This document shows, piece after piece, positions 47,284 through 57,561 of a stretch of DNA of 64,000 nt (the stretch's first letter is position 1; the number at the start of each line of letters is the position of its first letter). The notes below the pieces were generated by a model. That model was given only the letters and a program-made list of their open reading frames with translations. It ran no database searches and was not told the DNA's origin. The stretch is taken from the NCBI RefSeq assembly GCF_002115725.1, contig NZ_JFKD01000002.1, positions 1 to 64,000 of the forward strand, in the 5' to 3' direction. The position numbers were made by a program, and so were the translations under genes. The DNA comes from Marivita cryptomonadis. Lineage in GTDB: Bacteria > Pseudomonadota > Alphaproteobacteria > Rhodobacterales > Rhodobacteraceae.

Positions 47284-49035
47284 ATGTTCCGACTGGACGC
47301 CGCAAAACGGGCGCAGGCCCGGGTTTTGAACCGTGTTCATGCACGGCTGTCCACGCGTGCCAAGCCCGCAACTGCGTTTGTCGCCCAGCCTGAACCAAGA
47401 ACCGTCGGATCTTATGCGCGGGGACGGCAATTGACAGCGGGAAACCTGCTTTTTGCCGGACATCTGGTCGAAGCGCCTGGCGCGATCCTGTGGGACATCG
47501 CGCCACCGGACGATGTGTTTCTTGAAGAAATTCACGGATTTGTGTGGCTTGACGACATGGCCAGCGTTGGTGATGCAGCTACTCGAAAGACCGCGCAAAG
47601 CTGGCTGTTTGAATGGATCGCGCGATACGGCAACGGCTCCGGTCCCGGATGGACCCCAGAATTGGCCGGGCGCCGGGTCATTCGCTGGCTGCATCACGCG
47701 ATCTTTGTACTAGGCGGTTGTACCCCGGAACAGTCGCGCGCGTTCTTTCGGTCGATTGCGCAGCAGACGATCTTTCTCAATCGCCGGTGGCACAGCTCTA
47801 CGCCCGGCTTGCCTCGGTTCGAGGCGCTTACCGGATTGATCAGCGCCGGACTTTCGCTGCAAGGCATGGAGGCGCAGGCTGACCCTGCGATCAAGGCGCT
47901 GGGACAGGAATGTGCCCGTCAGATCGATGATGCGGGTGGTATACCGACGCGCAATCCCGAAGAATTGCTTGAGGTGTGCACGCTGTTGATCTGGGCGCGC
48001 GACGTGCTCGAGGATACCGCGCGGTCGCCGGAATTGTCGCATATTCAAGCCATCACACGGATAGTGCCGACCTTGCGCGTACTGAGACATGCTGACGGTG
48101 GGCTCGCCCGCTTTCACGGCGGTGGACGCGGCGTCGAAGGGCGTCTGGACACGGCATTGGCAGCAGCCAACACAAAGGCACAGGCGCCCAAAGGCCTTGC
48201 AATGGGCTATGCACGGCTTTCGGCAGGACGCACCACCATGGTGATTGACGCGTCTGCCCCGCCGGGAGGACAGGCAAGCTTCAATGCCCATGCGTCGACC
48301 CTTGCATTCGAATTAACCTCAGGGCGTCGCCCGCTGATTGTGAATTGCGGATCGGGATCGACTTTTGGCGAAGATTGGCGCCGGGCCGGGCGGGCAACGC
48401 CGTCCCATTCCACATTGTGCCTCGATGGGTTTTCTAGCTCTCGGCTTGGCAGCACCTCGCGCGTTGGCACGATCGAGCGGGAATTGCTGGACGACATCCC
48501 GAAAGACGTTCCGATCGAGATGTCCCGTGCGATGGATGGTGTGCGGTTCGAAGGCGGGCATGATGGCTATCTCAAGACCCACGGTTTGACCCATGCGCGT
48601 ATTCTCGAATTGACCTTCGATGGGCGCGGTGTGGTAGGCGAGGACTTGTTGATCGCGTTGGAGGGTCCCGGCAAAGCCCGGTTTGATCAAAAGCTTGAAG
48701 ACAGCCGCCTTGCAGGCATCCCCTTTGACATCCGGTTTCATCTTCATCCCGAAGTCGACACTGCCATCGACATGAACGGAACTGCCGTCAGCATGGCACT
48801 GCGCAGCGGCGAGATTTGGGTATTTCGCTTTGAAGGGCGCTGCGATCTTGCGCTTGAACCGTCTGTTTATCTTGAAAAAGGCCGGTTGCGGCCCCGCGCG
48901 ACCAAACAGATCGTTTTATCTGCCCGCGCAATGGAGTATGCGACCCGCGTTCGCTGGTCGCTGGCGAAGGCTCAGGAAACCGCAATTGCGGTGCGGGACT
49001 TTGTTCAGGACGATGCGACAGAGCTGCTGAACTGA
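47284..49035 (+). CDS. Heparinase II/III family protein
   Basis: A 583-residue polysaccharide lyase-like protein. The N-terminal half is an alpha/alpha-toroid (for example [39 protein letters not shown]). The C-terminal half has the heparinase II/III beta-sandwich ([27 protein letters not shown] and THDGYL-like segments). No signal peptide is evident, so it may act inside the cell. The ATG at 47284 is preceded by AGAGG; a TTG at 47254 would add 10 residues. Its place between rsmB and purH is typical of roseobacters, but the substrate is unknown. Confidence 0.85.
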   Translation: MFRLDAAKRAQARVLNRVHARLSTRAKPATAFVAQPEPRTVGSYARGRQLTAGNLLFAGHLVEAPGAILWDIAPPDDVFLEEIHGFVWLDDMASVGDAATRKTAQSWLFEWIARYGNGSGPGWTPELAGRRVIRWLHHAIFVLGGCTPEQSRAFFRSIAQQTIFLNRRWHSSTPGLPRFEALTGLISAGLSLQGMEAQADPAIKALGQECARQIDDAGGIPTRNPEELLEVCTLLIWARDVLEDTARSPELSHIQAITRIVPTLRVLRHADGGLARFHGGGRGVEGRLDTALAAANTKAQAPKGLAMGYARLSAGRTTMVIDASAPPGGQASFNAHASTLAFELTSGRRPLIVNCGSGSTFGEDWRRAGRATPSHSTLCLDGFSSSRLGSTSRVGTIERELLDDIPKDVPIEMSRAMDGVRFEGGHDGYLKTHGLTHARILELTFDGRGVVGEDLLIALEGPGKARFDQKLEDSRLAGIPFDIRFHLHPEVDTAIDMNGTAVSMALRSGEIWVFRFEGRCDLALEPSVYLEKGRLRPRATKQIVLSARAMEYATRVRWSLAKAQETAIAVRDFVQDDATELLN

Positions 49036-49057
49036 ACATCTGGGACCTATCGCTGTC

Positions 49058-50647
49058 ATGACCAATCTCGCCCCCCTTCGCCGCGCGCTTCTGTCCGTTT
49101 CGGACAAGACCGGACTTGTTGACCTTGCCAAGGCGCTGGATGCGCGCGGCGTCGAGCTATTGTCCACGGGTGGATCGGCCAAGACGTTGCGCGACGCGGG
49201 TGTACCGGTCAAGGACGTGGCCGAGGTGACGGGCTTTCCCGAAATGATGGACGGCCGGGTCAAGACGCTGCACCCGATGGTGCATGGTGGCTTGCTGGCG
49301 CTTCGCGACAATGACGCCCACGTAGGGGCGATGACCGAGCACGGCATTGGCCCGATCGACCTTTTGGTGGTGAACCTTTACCCGTTCGAGGAAACCGTCG
49401 CCAAAGGTGCCGATTATGACACCTGCATCGAAAACATCGACATCGGCGGCCCCGCGATGATCCGCGCTGCGGCCAAGAACCATGCTTTCGTGACCACTGT
49501 TGTAGATGTCGAGGATTACGACGCTTTGCTGGCCGAACTGGATGCGAACGAGGGTCAGACCACGTTGGCCTTTCGTCAGCGTCACGCCCAGATCGCTTAC
49601 GCGCGCACCGGCACCTATGATGCTGCGGTCAGTTCATGGATGGCGGGTGCCATCGGTGAAGAGACCCCGCGCCGCCGTGTGTTTGCCGGAACGCTCGCGC
49701 AGCCGCTGCGCTATGGTGAGAACCCGCATCAGGGCGCGTCGTTCTACCACGATGGCTCGGCCCGTCCGGGGGTTGCCACAGCGATTCAGCTGCAGGGCAA
49801 GGAACTGAGCTACAACAACATCAATGACACCGATGCGGCATTTGAACTGGTGTCGGAATTCCTGCCGCGTGACGGCTTTGCCTGCGCGATCATCAAGCAC
49901 GCCAACCCGTGCGGTGTGGCAACAGGCCGGACGCTGAAAGAGGCGTATCAAAAGGCGTTTGACTGCGACCGTACTTCAGCTTTTGGCGGGATCGTCGCGT
50001 TGAATTCTACCCTCGACGGTGAGACCGCCGAAGCGATTGCCGAGATCTTCACAGAAGTGGTCATCGCCCCCGGGGCGCACCAGGATGCCAAGGATGTGTT
50101 CGCCAAGAAAAAGAACCTGCGTTTGCTGACAGCGCCGGGTTTGGCCAACACCGCAGAGCCGGGAACGGCGTGGAAACAGGTGTCGGGCGGTATCCTTGTG
50201 CAGAACCGTGACAACGGTCGGATCAATCTGGATGACCTCAAGGTCGTGACCAAGATCGCGCCGACAGACGAGCAGATGCGTGACCTGCTTTTCGCCTGGA
50301 CCGTTGCAAAACACGTGAAATCGAATGCCATCGTCTACGTCAAGGACGGCGCGACCGTGGGTGTCGGCGCGGGTCAGATGAGCCGACTGGACAGCGCCCT
50401 GATCGCCGCCAAGAAGGCCGAACGCATGGCTGAGGCGCTGGGCCTGCCGGAACCACTGACCAAAGGCAGCGCGGTGGCGTCCGACGCGTTCTTCCCGTTC
50501 GCCGATGGCTTGCTCGAAGCGGCAGCGGCTGGCGCGTCTTGCGTTATTCAGCCAGGCGGATCAATGCGCGACGACGAAGTGATCAAAGCGGCTGACGAGG
50601 CCGGTCTGGCAATGGTGCTGACGGGGATGCGCCACTTCCGGCACTGA
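49058..50647 (+). CDS. purH: Bifunctional AICAR formyltransferase / IMP cyclohydrolase PurH
   Basis: Last two steps of purine nucleotide synthesis, from AICAR to IMP. The 529-residue protein has the MGS-like IMP cyclohydrolase N-terminal domain (about 1-200: [41 protein letters not shown]) and the formyltransferase domain with KHANPCGVA and DPTSAFGG-like [14 protein letters not shown]. It lies 22 bases after the heparinase-like gene. Confidence 0.97.
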   Translation: MTNLAPLRRALLSVSDKTGLVDLAKALDARGVELLSTGGSAKTLRDAGVPVKDVAEVTGFPEMMDGRVKTLHPMVHGGLLALRDNDAHVGAMTEHGIGPIDLLVVNLYPFEETVAKGADYDTCIENIDIGGPAMIRAAAKNHAFVTTVVDVEDYDALLAELDANEGQTTLAFRQRHAQIAYARTGTYDAAVSSWMAGAIGEETPRRRVFAGTLAQPLRYGENPHQGASFYHDGSARPGVATAIQLQGKELSYNNINDTDAAFELVSEFLPRDGFACAIIKHANPCGVATGRTLKEAYQKAFDCDRTSAFGGIVALNSTLDGETAEAIAEIFTEVVIAPGAHQDAKDVFAKKKNLRLLTAPGLANTAEPGTAWKQVSGGILVQNRDNGRINLDDLKVVTKIAPTDEQMRDLLFAWTVAKHVKSNAIVYVKDGATVGVGAGQMSRLDSALIAAKKAERMAEALGLPEPLTKGSAVASDAFFPFADGLLEAAAAGASCVIQPGGSMRDDEVIKAADEAGLAMVLTGMRHFRH

Positions 50648-50692
50648 ATTTGACCATCCGGTAAAATTCCGGAGCAGGGCAAAGGAGACAAC

Positions 50693-51163
50693 ATGCGTCT
50701 GGTGGCGATTGTCGCGGCAGCGATCTTTCTTCTGGATCAACTGACCAAATGGCTGGTGGTACATGTGATGGATCTGGCCCGCGTCGGCGCTATCGACGTG
50801 TTTCCGCCTTACTTGAATTTTCGCATGGCGTGGAACACAGGCATAAATTTTGGCCTGTTGTCCGGACAGGCGGATTGGACGCGCTGGGTACTGATTTCGG
50901 TCGCAATGGGAATAGTCCTCTTCGTGCTGGTGTGGATGCGCCGTGATCCGCCGGGGCGTATAGGGCTGGTCTTTGCGGGGCTGCTGATCGGTGGAGCGCT
51001 GGGCAATGTGGTGGACAGGGTCCTTTATGGCGCTGTTGCAGATTTCTTGAACATGTCCTGTTGCGGCTTTACCAATCCTTATGCCTTTAATGTCGCGGAC
51101 ATTTCTGTGTTTATTGGGGCGATTGGGCTCGCGCTGTTCTCGGGTGGGAAAAACGCCTCGTGA
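50693..51163 (+). CDS. lspA: Lipoprotein signal peptidase LspA
   Basis: Removes signal peptides from diacylglycerol-modified prolipoproteins. The 156-residue inner-membrane protein has four membrane segments. The catalytic aspartates are D117 (GAVADFLN) and D136 (FNVADIS), with the N-terminal DQLTK and central NTGINFGLL motifs conserved. It directly precedes a lipoprotein gene. AAAGGAG lies before the ATG. Confidence 0.95.
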   Translation: MRLVAIVAAAIFLLDQLTKWLVVHVMDLARVGAIDVFPPYLNFRMAWNTGINFGLLSGQADWTRWVLISVAMGIVLFVLVWMRRDPPGRIGLVFAGLLIGGALGNVVDRVLYGAVADFLNMSCCGFTNPYAFNVADISVFIGAIGLALFSGGKNAS

Positions 51164-51222
51164 CGAGTGCGGCTTCATGCGTTAAAGCAGGGTTGAGGCG
51201 AAAACGGAGGCGGGCAGACAAC

Positions 51223-51753
51223 ATGATGCCGCGCGCATTGATCATACTGGCACTGGTGGCGTTGACCGCTTGCGGATCTCGTCAGGACACGTCGGATCGG
51301 GATACCAATCTGCGCCAATTGCGCAATCCGGGTGGAACTCCCGAGGAATTCTCGATTGTGCCTCCGAAACCACTGGAAGCGCCACTTAGCCTGACCGAAT
51401 TGCCGACACCGACTCCGGGTGGCACAAACCGAACCGATCAGACGCCGCTGAAAGACGCGGTCGCTGTATTGGGCGGTGCGCCGTCACGACTGGATGTGGG
51501 GTCGGGTATTGGTGCCGGGGATCAGGCGATCGTCGCAAGCGCATCCCGGTTTGGTCGTGCACCGGATATTCGGGAACAGCTTGCCGCCGAAGATCAGGCG
51601 TTCCGGGAGCGTCGTCGCCTCTTCAACTGGCGTTTGGTTCCTGAAGATACCTATAACCGCGTCTACCGCGGGCAGGCGCTTGACCCATATGGCACTCTTG
51701 AAGCTGCGCGACGGGCTGGTGTTCTGACGCCATCTGCTCCGCCGGAACGCTGA
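51223..51753 (+). CDS. DUF3035 family lipoprotein
   Basis: A 176-residue outer- or inner-membrane lipoprotein. The signal peptide ends in the lipobox LTAC, so the modified cysteine is C17 (MMPRALIILALVALTAC). The mature part has the repeated family phrase of this group, RNPGGTPEEFSIVPPKPLEAP, and the C-terminal YRGQALDPYGTLEAARRAG. Function is unknown. A GTG at 51160 overlapping the lspA stop could add 21 basic residues, but the ATG at 51223 gives a normal lipoprotein signal. Confidence 0.85.
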   Translation: MMPRALIILALVALTACGSRQDTSDRDTNLRQLRNPGGTPEEFSIVPPKPLEAPLSLTELPTPTPGGTNRTDQTPLKDAVAVLGGAPSRLDVGSGIGAGDQAIVASASRFGRAPDIREQLAAEDQAFRERRRLFNWRLVPEDTYNRVYRGQALDPYGTLEAARRAGVLTPSAPPER

Positions 51754-51813
51754 CAGACGTTCTCCCGCGCAATCGGGAACCGCTCACGAAACTGTTGAAG
51801 CGCTTGAAGTTGG

Positions 51814-51830
51814 CCGTACGCAACGTACGT
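51814..51830. repeat. Two adjacent CGTACG elements before the M16 gene pair
   Basis: CCGTACG (51814-51820) and ACGTACGT (51823-51830) lie 9 bases apart in the 103-base gap between the lipoprotein gene and the first M16 gene. The cores resemble the repeats at 40.8-41.0 kb. They may be coincidental. Confidence 0.4.
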
Positions 51831-51856
51831 TACTTCCAAACGGAGGAGAATTGCCG

Positions 51857-53200
51857 ATGCGTCGCCTGATAGCCCTTGCGGGGGCGTGCGTTCTTGCTGC
51901 TGCGCCTTTGCGCGCCGATACGATCGAAGATCAGGTTACCACGTTCCAGCTTGAAAACGGGATGGATGTCGTGGTGATCGAAGACCACCGCGCGCCCGCC
52001 GTGGTGCACATGGTCTGGTATCGTGCTGGGTCGGCGGACGAACAGCCCGGCGTTTCCGGTGTTGCGCATTTCCTTGAGCATCTGCTTTTTAAAGGGACCG
52101 AGAAACTGGCCCCGGGCGAATTCAGCGAGACTGTCAAAGCCAATGGCGGCACCGACAACGCGTTTACCAGCTTTGACTACACTGCGTATTTCCAACGCAT
52201 TGCGGCCGACCGACTTGGGCTGATGATGGAGATGGAAGCCGACCGGATGAAAAATATCCAGCTCGACCGCGAGGATATCCTGACCGAGCGTGACGTGATC
52301 ATTGAAGAGCGGAACCAGCGGGTCGAAAACGATCCCGGATCGCTTTTCCGCGAACAGCGTATGGCGGCGCAGTATCTCAATCACCCCTACGGCACACCGA
52401 TTATTGGCTGGCGCCACGAGATGGTGAACCTCGATCTGGATGATGCGCTGGCCTATTACCGCCAGTTCTATTCGCCAAACAACGCCGTACTGGTCGTGGC
52501 AGGAGATGTTTTGCCCGACGACGTTTTAGCGCTGGCGCAAGAACATTACGGTCCGATCCCGCGCAACGAGGCACTGCCAGAACGGGTCCGCCCGTCCGAA
52601 CCGCCGCAGATGGCCGAGCGCCGGATATCCTTTAGCGATCCACGGGTGGCGCAGCCCTATGTGATGCGCACCTATCTGGCACCAGAACGGGATTCCGGCG
52701 ATCAGCGGACGGCGGCGGCGCTGACTTTGCTGGCCGAAGTGCTGGGTGGGTCGCAAACGTCGGTCCTGCCTCAGAAGCTGCAGTTCGAGGAAAAGCGCGC
52801 TGTCTATGCAGGGGCTTTCTACAGCGGGCTTTCTCTGGACGACACGACCTTTGGTGTGGTCAATGTGCCCGCGCAGGGTGTGACGCTGGAAGAGGCCGAA
52901 GCTGACATGGACCGCGTCATCGCGGACTTCATGGAAACCGGCGTCGACCCTGCTCAGCTTGACCGGATCAAGTTTCAACTGCGCGCGTCACAGGTTTACG
53001 AGTTGGATAGCTCCAATTCGCTTGCCAACCGCTACGGCGCTGCGCTGACCTCTGGTTTGACTGTCGAGGATGTGCACGAGTGGCCACGTATCCTGCAATC
53101 CATCACACCAGAGGACATCCTCACCGCCGCGCAGGAGGTGTTCGACCGTAAAAATGCCGTGACCGGGTTTCTCCGCACGGCCGAGGAGGTGACGCAATGA
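51857..53200 (+). CDS. Periplasmic M16 zinc metallopeptidase, catalytic subunit
   Basis: An exported protease related to pitrilysin and mitochondrial processing peptidase beta. The 447-residue protein has a signal peptide (about 1-21, ending PLRAD). The inverted zinc motif H71-F-L-E74-H75 comes next, and the third zinc ligand glutamate follows about 76 residues later (E150/E151, in DVIIEERNQR). It should therefore be active. The ATG at 51857 has GGAGG 10 bases upstream; a TTG 6 bases earlier is less likely. The next gene, its partner, overlaps by 4 bases. Confidence 0.93.
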   Translation: MRRLIALAGACVLAAAPLRADTIEDQVTTFQLENGMDVVVIEDHRAPAVVHMVWYRAGSADEQPGVSGVAHFLEHLLFKGTEKLAPGEFSETVKANGGTDNAFTSFDYTAYFQRIAADRLGLMMEMEADRMKNIQLDREDILTERDVIIEERNQRVENDPGSLFREQRMAAQYLNHPYGTPIIGWRHEMVNLDLDDALAYYRQFYSPNNAVLVVAGDVLPDDVLALAQEHYGPIPRNEALPERVRPSEPPQMAERRISFSDPRVAQPYVMRTYLAPERDSGDQRTAAALTLLAEVLGGSQTSVLPQKLQFEEKRAVYAGAFYSGLSLDDTTFGVVNVPAQGVTLEEAEADMDRVIADFMETGVDPAQLDRIKFQLRASQVYELDSSNSLANRYGAALTSGLTVEDVHEWPRILQSITPEDILTAAQEVFDRKNAVTGFLRTAEEVTQ

Positions 53201-54504
53201 AGGTCTTTGGATCGCTGATCGCATTCATGTTGCTGGTTGCTGCCCCACTCCGCGCAGAGATCGACATCGCTGAAGTCACCAGTCCCGGTGGCGTCACAGC
53301 CTGGTTGGTGCAGGAAGAGTCGATCCCCTTTGTCGCACTCGAACTGCGATTTAAGGGTGGAGCGTCGCTTGATCTGCCGGGCAAGCGCGGCGCAACGAAC
53401 CTGATGGTTGGGTTGCTCGAAGAGGGTGCTGGCGATCTTGATTCGCGTGCGTTCTCTGAACGTGCGGAATCGCTGGCGGCCAGTTTCGACTTTGACATCG
53501 GAGATGACGCGGTGTCGATTTCGGCCCGTTTTCTGGTCGAAAATCAGGACGAGGCTTTGGCGCTTCTGCGCGATGCCATCACTCAGCCACGGTTTGATCA
53601 GGATGCGATCGACCGGGTGAAAGCTCAAATTGTTTCGGTGGTCCGGTCTGACGCGCAGGACCCTGACAACCTTGTTGGGGTTGCGTTCGACACCATGGTC
53701 TTTGGTGACCATCCCTATGGCTCCGCAATCGAAGGCACGGAAGACAGCATTGCCGCTTTGACGCGAGACGACCTGATCGAGGCGCATAAGGGGGCCTTGG
53801 CCCGTGACCGAGTTTATGTCGGAGCGGCGGGTGACATCTCGGCGGAAGAACTGGCGGTGGTGTTGGACAAGCTGCTGGTCGATCTGCCCGAAACCGGCAC
53901 ACTACAGGCCGCGGCAGTCGACGTGTCCACAGAGGCTGGTGTCACTGTTGTGCCATTCGATGTCCCGCAATCGGTTGCGATCTTCGGGCATGAGGGCATT
54001 GCGCGGGACGACCCGGACTTCTTTCCGGCGTTTGTGCTGAACGAAATTCTTGGTGGTGGCGGGTTTGAGGCGCGGCTCATGGAAGAGGTCCGCGAAAAGC
54101 GTGGTCTGACCTATGGTGTCTACAGCTACCTTGTACCCAAAGATCATGCGTCGCTGTATCTCGGCCGCGTGTCGAGCGCCAATGACCGTATCGCCGAAGC
54201 GATAAAGGTGATCCGCGATGAATGGTCCAAGATGGCCGAGACCGGAGTAACCGAGGAAGAGCTTGAGGTTGCCAAGACCTATCTTACGGGGGCGTATCCG
54301 CTACGCTTTGATGGAAACGGGCCTATCGCGAACATCCTTGTCGGAATGCAGATGGATGATTTGCCAGTGGATTACGTCAACACGCGGAATGCCAAGATCG
54401 AAGCTATCACGCTTGACGATATCAAAAGGGTTGCCGCGCGTGTGCTCAAACCTGAGGCGCTGCATTTTGTGGTTGTTGGACAGCCCGAGGGGCTCGATTC
54501 CTGA
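53197..54504 (+). CDS. M16 family protein, non-catalytic partner subunit
   Basis: A 435-residue exported M16 protein with a signal peptide (about 1-21, ending PLRAE). The position that should carry HxxEH reads ATNLMVGLLEEGAG, so the zinc site is lost. The C-terminal substrate-binding Arg-Tyr pair is retained (EKRGLTYGVYSYL). As in other bacterial M16 pairs, it probably forms a heterodimer with the active upstream subunit. Its ATG overlaps the upstream stop codon, so the pair is made together. Confidence 0.92.
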   Translation: MKVFGSLIAFMLLVAAPLRAEIDIAEVTSPGGVTAWLVQEESIPFVALELRFKGGASLDLPGKRGATNLMVGLLEEGAGDLDSRAFSERAESLAASFDFDIGDDAVSISARFLVENQDEALALLRDAITQPRFDQDAIDRVKAQIVSVVRSDAQDPDNLVGVAFDTMVFGDHPYGSAIEGTEDSIAALTRDDLIEAHKGALARDRVYVGAAGDISAEELAVVLDKLLVDLPETGTLQAAAVDVSTEAGVTVVPFDVPQSVAIFGHEGIARDDPDFFPAFVLNEILGGGGFEARLMEEVREKRGLTYGVYSYLVPKDHASLYLGRVSSANDRIAEAIKVIRDEWSKMAETGVTEEELEVAKTYLTGAYPLRFDGNGPIANILVGMQMDDLPVDYVNTRNAKIEAITLDDIKRVAARVLKPEALHFVVVGQPEGLDS

Positions 54505-54505
54505 A

Positions 54506-54523
54506 TTTTACCACTTGGTAAAA
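54506..54523. promoter_or_regulatory. Palindrome TTTTACCACTTGGTAAAA after the M16 pair
   Basis: A perfect 8-base inverted repeat with a 2-base centre, starting 1 base after the stop codon of the second M16 gene and just before the terminator at 54529. It could be a dimeric regulator site or the foot of a hairpin. Role unknown. Confidence 0.4.
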
Positions 54524-54528
54524 ACGGA

Positions 54529-54558
54529 AAGGCCGCGCTCTCAAGGCGCGGCCTTTTT
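54529..54558. terminator. Strong terminator between the M16 genes and dapA
   Basis: A 10-base-pair stem, AAGGCCGCGC with GCGCGGCCTT, around a 7-base loop, followed by TTTTT on the plus strand. The minus strand is weakly T-rich too, so it can serve the convergent dapA transcript. Confidence 0.88.
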
Positions 54559-54589
54559 GGTTCTGACTAGGTCAATCGCAGTAATCTGC

Positions 54590-55465
54590 TCAGTTCAGCA
54601 GTCCGGCATGGCGCAGGCCGTTGTCGATCAGGTCGCGCGTTGGCTGTGATACCGGGAACAGCGGTGCGCGCATCTCTTCGTCACACAGGCCCAGACGGCT
54701 CATGGCGTATTTCGCACCACACAGCCCCGGTTCGACAAAGATACTGTGATGCAGCGGCATAAGCCGGTCCTGAATCTCGAGAGCGGTGAGGTAGTCGCCG
54801 GCCAGCGTCGCCTCTTGCATCTGCGAACACAGCGCCGGGGCCACGTTCGCTGTGACCGAGATACAGCCAATACCGCCCTGCGCGTTGAAACCGTGCGCTG
54901 TGGCATCTTCGCCCGACAGTTGGACAAAGTCCTTGCCGCAGGTCAGGCGTTGGGCGCAGACACGGGCCAGATCTCCGGTGGCATCCTTGACGCCAATGAT
55001 GCGTGGCAGTTTCGCCAATTCGCCCATCGTTTTGGGCAGCATGTCGACAACCGACCGACCGGGAATGTTGTAGATGATGATCGGCAGCTCGCAGCTGTCA
55101 TGCAGCATGGTAAAGTGCCGGATCAGCCCGTCCTGTGTCGGCTTGTTGTAGTAAGGCGTGACCACAAGGCCTGCCTGTGCGCCTGCCTTTTCGGCATGTT
55201 TCAAAAACCGGATCGCCTCGTCAGTGTTGTTCGAACCCGCACCGGCAATTACCGGGATGCGCCCGGCGGCGGCTTTGACCACGAAGGTCACGACTTCTTC
55301 GTGTTCCTCATGAGTCAGGGTCGGGCTTTCACCTGTGGTGCCGACGGGGACAAGCCCGTGGCTGCCCTGAACGACATGCCAATCCACGAGTTGTTTGAGC
55401 GTGTCAAAATCCACTGCACCGTTTTTGAACGGTGTGACCAGTGCAGGCATCGACCCTTTGAACAT
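54590..55465 (-). CDS. dapA: 4-hydroxy-tetrahydrodipicolinate synthase DapA
   Basis: First step of the diaminopimelate/lysine branch: condenses pyruvate with aspartate semialdehyde. The 291-residue protein has the GTTGES motif (42-47), the proton-relay tyrosine Y132 ([10 protein letters not shown]) and the Schiff-base lysine K160 ([11 protein letters not shown]). I chose the ATG at 55465 ([13 protein letters not shown]), which has AAAAAGGAGCG upstream; a 14-codon extension is not family-like. It is divergent from the lytic transglycosylase gene, as in many proteobacteria. Confidence 0.96.
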   Translation of the reverse strand: MFKGSMPALVTPFKNGAVDFDTLKQLVDWHVVQGSHGLVPVGTTGESPTLTHEEHEEVVTFVVKAAAGRIPVIAGAGSNNTDEAIRFLKHAEKAGAQAGLVVTPYYNKPTQDGLIRHFTMLHDSCELPIIIYNIPGRSVVDMLPKTMGELAKLPRIIGVKDATGDLARVCAQRLTCGKDFVQLSGEDATAHGFNAQGGIGCISVTANVAPALCSQMQEATLAGDYLTALEIQDRLMPLHHSIFVEPGLCGAKYAMSRLGLCDEEMRAPLFPVSQPTRDLIDNGLRHAGLLN

Positions 55466-55525
55466 CGTCACGCTCCTTTTTCGTGTGTGGCGCTTGCGCC
55501 GTTGCACCCGTCCCGCGAATGTGAG

Positions 55526-55553
55526 TTGCAGGTCGCGGGGTGCGGGTTATCCT
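55526..55553 (+). promoter_or_regulatory. Candidate promoter of the lytic transglycosylase gene
   Basis: TTGCAG (55526-55531), a 16-base spacer and TATCCT (55548-55553), about 35 bases before the slt start codon, in the divergent dapA/slt gap. Confidence 0.5.
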
Positions 55554-55587
55554 TTAGCGAGCCGTCTATCCTGTTTCATCGGAGAAA

Positions 55588-57561
55588 ATGCAAGCCATGT
55601 TTCGGCGTATCGCGATCCTGACGGTGGTTCTTCTGTCGCTACCACTTGGCCTTCTCGCGCAGGGAAATCCCCGGCCACTGGAACGGGCAATTGACCTTAT
55701 GCGCGACGGCAACTGGGCCGCAGCCCAGATCGAAGCCCGTGGTGACGGGCAGGCGGCGCTGGATGTGATCCTGTGGCACTATCTGCGCGCCGGGCTTGGA
55801 TCGCCGCGCGAGGTGCAGGATTTTCTGTCACGCAATGCCGATTGGCCGGGCCTGCCGTTTCTCAAGGAAAAGAGCGAAGGTGCCATGGCGTCGGCACCTG
55901 CCGATGCGATCCGCGGGTTCTATGCCGATCATATTCCTGAAACTGGAGCGGGTGCTTTGTCGTTGGCGCGGGCTTTGTTAACGGCTGATGATCGCGCTGG
56001 GGCCGAATCCGTGGTTCTGCGGGCGTGGACAAGTCTGACGCTCACATCAGATGAGCATGACGCCTTTCTTGCGAGTTACGGCGATTTGCTCAAGCCGCAA
56101 CACGTGGCTCGTCTCGATGCGATGCTTTGGCGGGGCAGTGCTGGAAACGCACGTGCGATGTTACCTCTTGTGGATGAGGATTGGCGTGCGCTGGCCGAAG
56201 CGCGCATGGCCCTGCGTGAAGACGCCTCTGGGGTCGACACCCTGATCGACGCAGTGCCCGCCGCGTTGAGCGCAGATGCCGGGCTGGCCTATGAACGGTT
56301 TGCATGGCGTGTGCGCAAGGGTCGGACAAATGATGCAGTAGAACTGCTGCTGGAGCGGTCCGCGTCGCGCGCAGCCTTGGGGCGGCCGGACATCTGGGCG
56401 CGACAGCGAGATGATCTTGTTCGCCGTCTCATGTGGGACAAGCAGTATCAGACGGCGTACGACATGGCTGCGGGTCATCATCTGGAGGAAGGGTCTGCTT
56501 TTGCGGATCTGGAGTGGCTGGCCGGGTACTTGTCTTTGCGGTTCCTCGACAGGCCCGAGCGTGCAGCCCAGCATTTCCGCGATTTGCGCGGCGGAGTGGA
56601 ATCTCCGATTTCGCTGGGCCGTGCCGGGTATTGGCTGGGCCGAGCGTTGGAGGCGGCTGGGGATGCAACGGGCGCAGCACAGGCCTATGCGTTTGGGGCG
56701 CAATACCAGACATCATTCTATGGCTTGTTGGCTGCCGAGGCGGGTGGTTTGCCGCCGGATCCTCTTTTGGCAGGCACCGAAGTGTTCCCGGATTGGCGCG
56801 ACGCGCCCTTCACGCAATCCTCTGTGTTCAGCGCTGCAATCCTGCTGCTCGATGCCGAGGAAAAGGTACTGGCGGAACGCTTCCTCACACATCTGGCCGA
56901 GTCGCTTGACCGGACACAGATTGGGCAGATGGGACAAATGCTGGAGGATCTGGGCCTGCCGCATGTGCAGGTGATGCTGGGCAAGCGGGCGGCGCAATAT
57001 GGGCACGAGGTTCATGCGCCTTACTACGCTTTGCATCCGCTTGCGCAGGTTGAGCATCCAGTGCCGACCGAGCTTGTTCTGTCGATTGCGCGGCGCGAAT
57101 CCGAATTCGATCCGGGTGTGATTTCGCCGGTGGGCGCGCGGGGGCTCATGCAGGTGATGCCGCGCACGGCGCAAGAGGTCGCCGGGTGGCTGGACGTCGA
57201 ATATTCGGAAGGCAAGCTTTTGACCGACCCGGTCTACAACGCGGTGCTTGGGGCGACCTATCTTGAACGCCTCGCACAACAGTTCAGCGGCAATGCGGTG
57301 ATGATTGCGGCGGGCTACAACGCCGGGCCAAGCCGCCCTGAGCGTTGGATGGTGGAGCGAGGCGATCCACGGCGTGGTGAGATGGATATCATCGATTGGA
57401 TCGAGCACATCCCCTTTACCGAAACCCGCAACTACGTGATGCGCGTCACCGAAAGTCTACCGATATACCGTGCCCGGCTTGGGCTTGACCCACATCCGGT
57501 GCCGTTTTCGGAAGAGCTGAAGGGATCAACCCTTTTGCCGCTGACGCCAGAGGGTGAATAG
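55588..57561 (+). CDS. slt: Soluble lytic murein transglycosylase (Slt70-like)
   Basis: Cleaves the glycan strands of peptidoglycan, forming anhydromuropeptides, for wall remodelling or turnover. The 657-residue protein has a signal peptide (ending LLAQG, residue ~26), a long superhelical alpha domain (to about 480) and a C-terminal SLT domain. The catalytic glutamate is E504 in LSIARRESEFDP, followed by GLMQVMPRTA and AAGYNAGP. A second ATG 9 bases downstream is also possible. Its 3' end overlaps the convergent EamA gene by 36 bases. Confidence 0.93.
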   Translation: MQAMFRRIAILTVVLLSLPLGLLAQGNPRPLERAIDLMRDGNWAAAQIEARGDGQAALDVILWHYLRAGLGSPREVQDFLSRNADWPGLPFLKEKSEGAMASAPADAIRGFYADHIPETGAGALSLARALLTADDRAGAESVVLRAWTSLTLTSDEHDAFLASYGDLLKPQHVARLDAMLWRGSAGNARAMLPLVDEDWRALAEARMALREDASGVDTLIDAVPAALSADAGLAYERFAWRVRKGRTNDAVELLLERSASRAALGRPDIWARQRDDLVRRLMWDKQYQTAYDMAAGHHLEEGSAFADLEWLAGYLSLRFLDRPERAAQHFRDLRGGVESPISLGRAGYWLGRALEAAGDATGAAQAYAFGAQYQTSFYGLLAAEAGGLPPDPLLAGTEVFPDWRDAPFTQSSVFSAAILLLDAEEKVLAERFLTHLAESLDRTQIGQMGQMLEDLGLPHVQVMLGKRAAQYGHEVHAPYYALHPLAQVEHPVPTELVLSIARRESEFDPGVISPVGARGLMQVMPRTAQEVAGWLDVEYSEGKLLTDPVYNAVLGATYLERLAQQFSGNAVMIAAGYNAGPSRPERWMVERGDPRRGEMDIIDWIEHIPFTETRNYVMRVTESLPIYRARLGLDPHPVPFSEELKGSTLLPLTPEGE

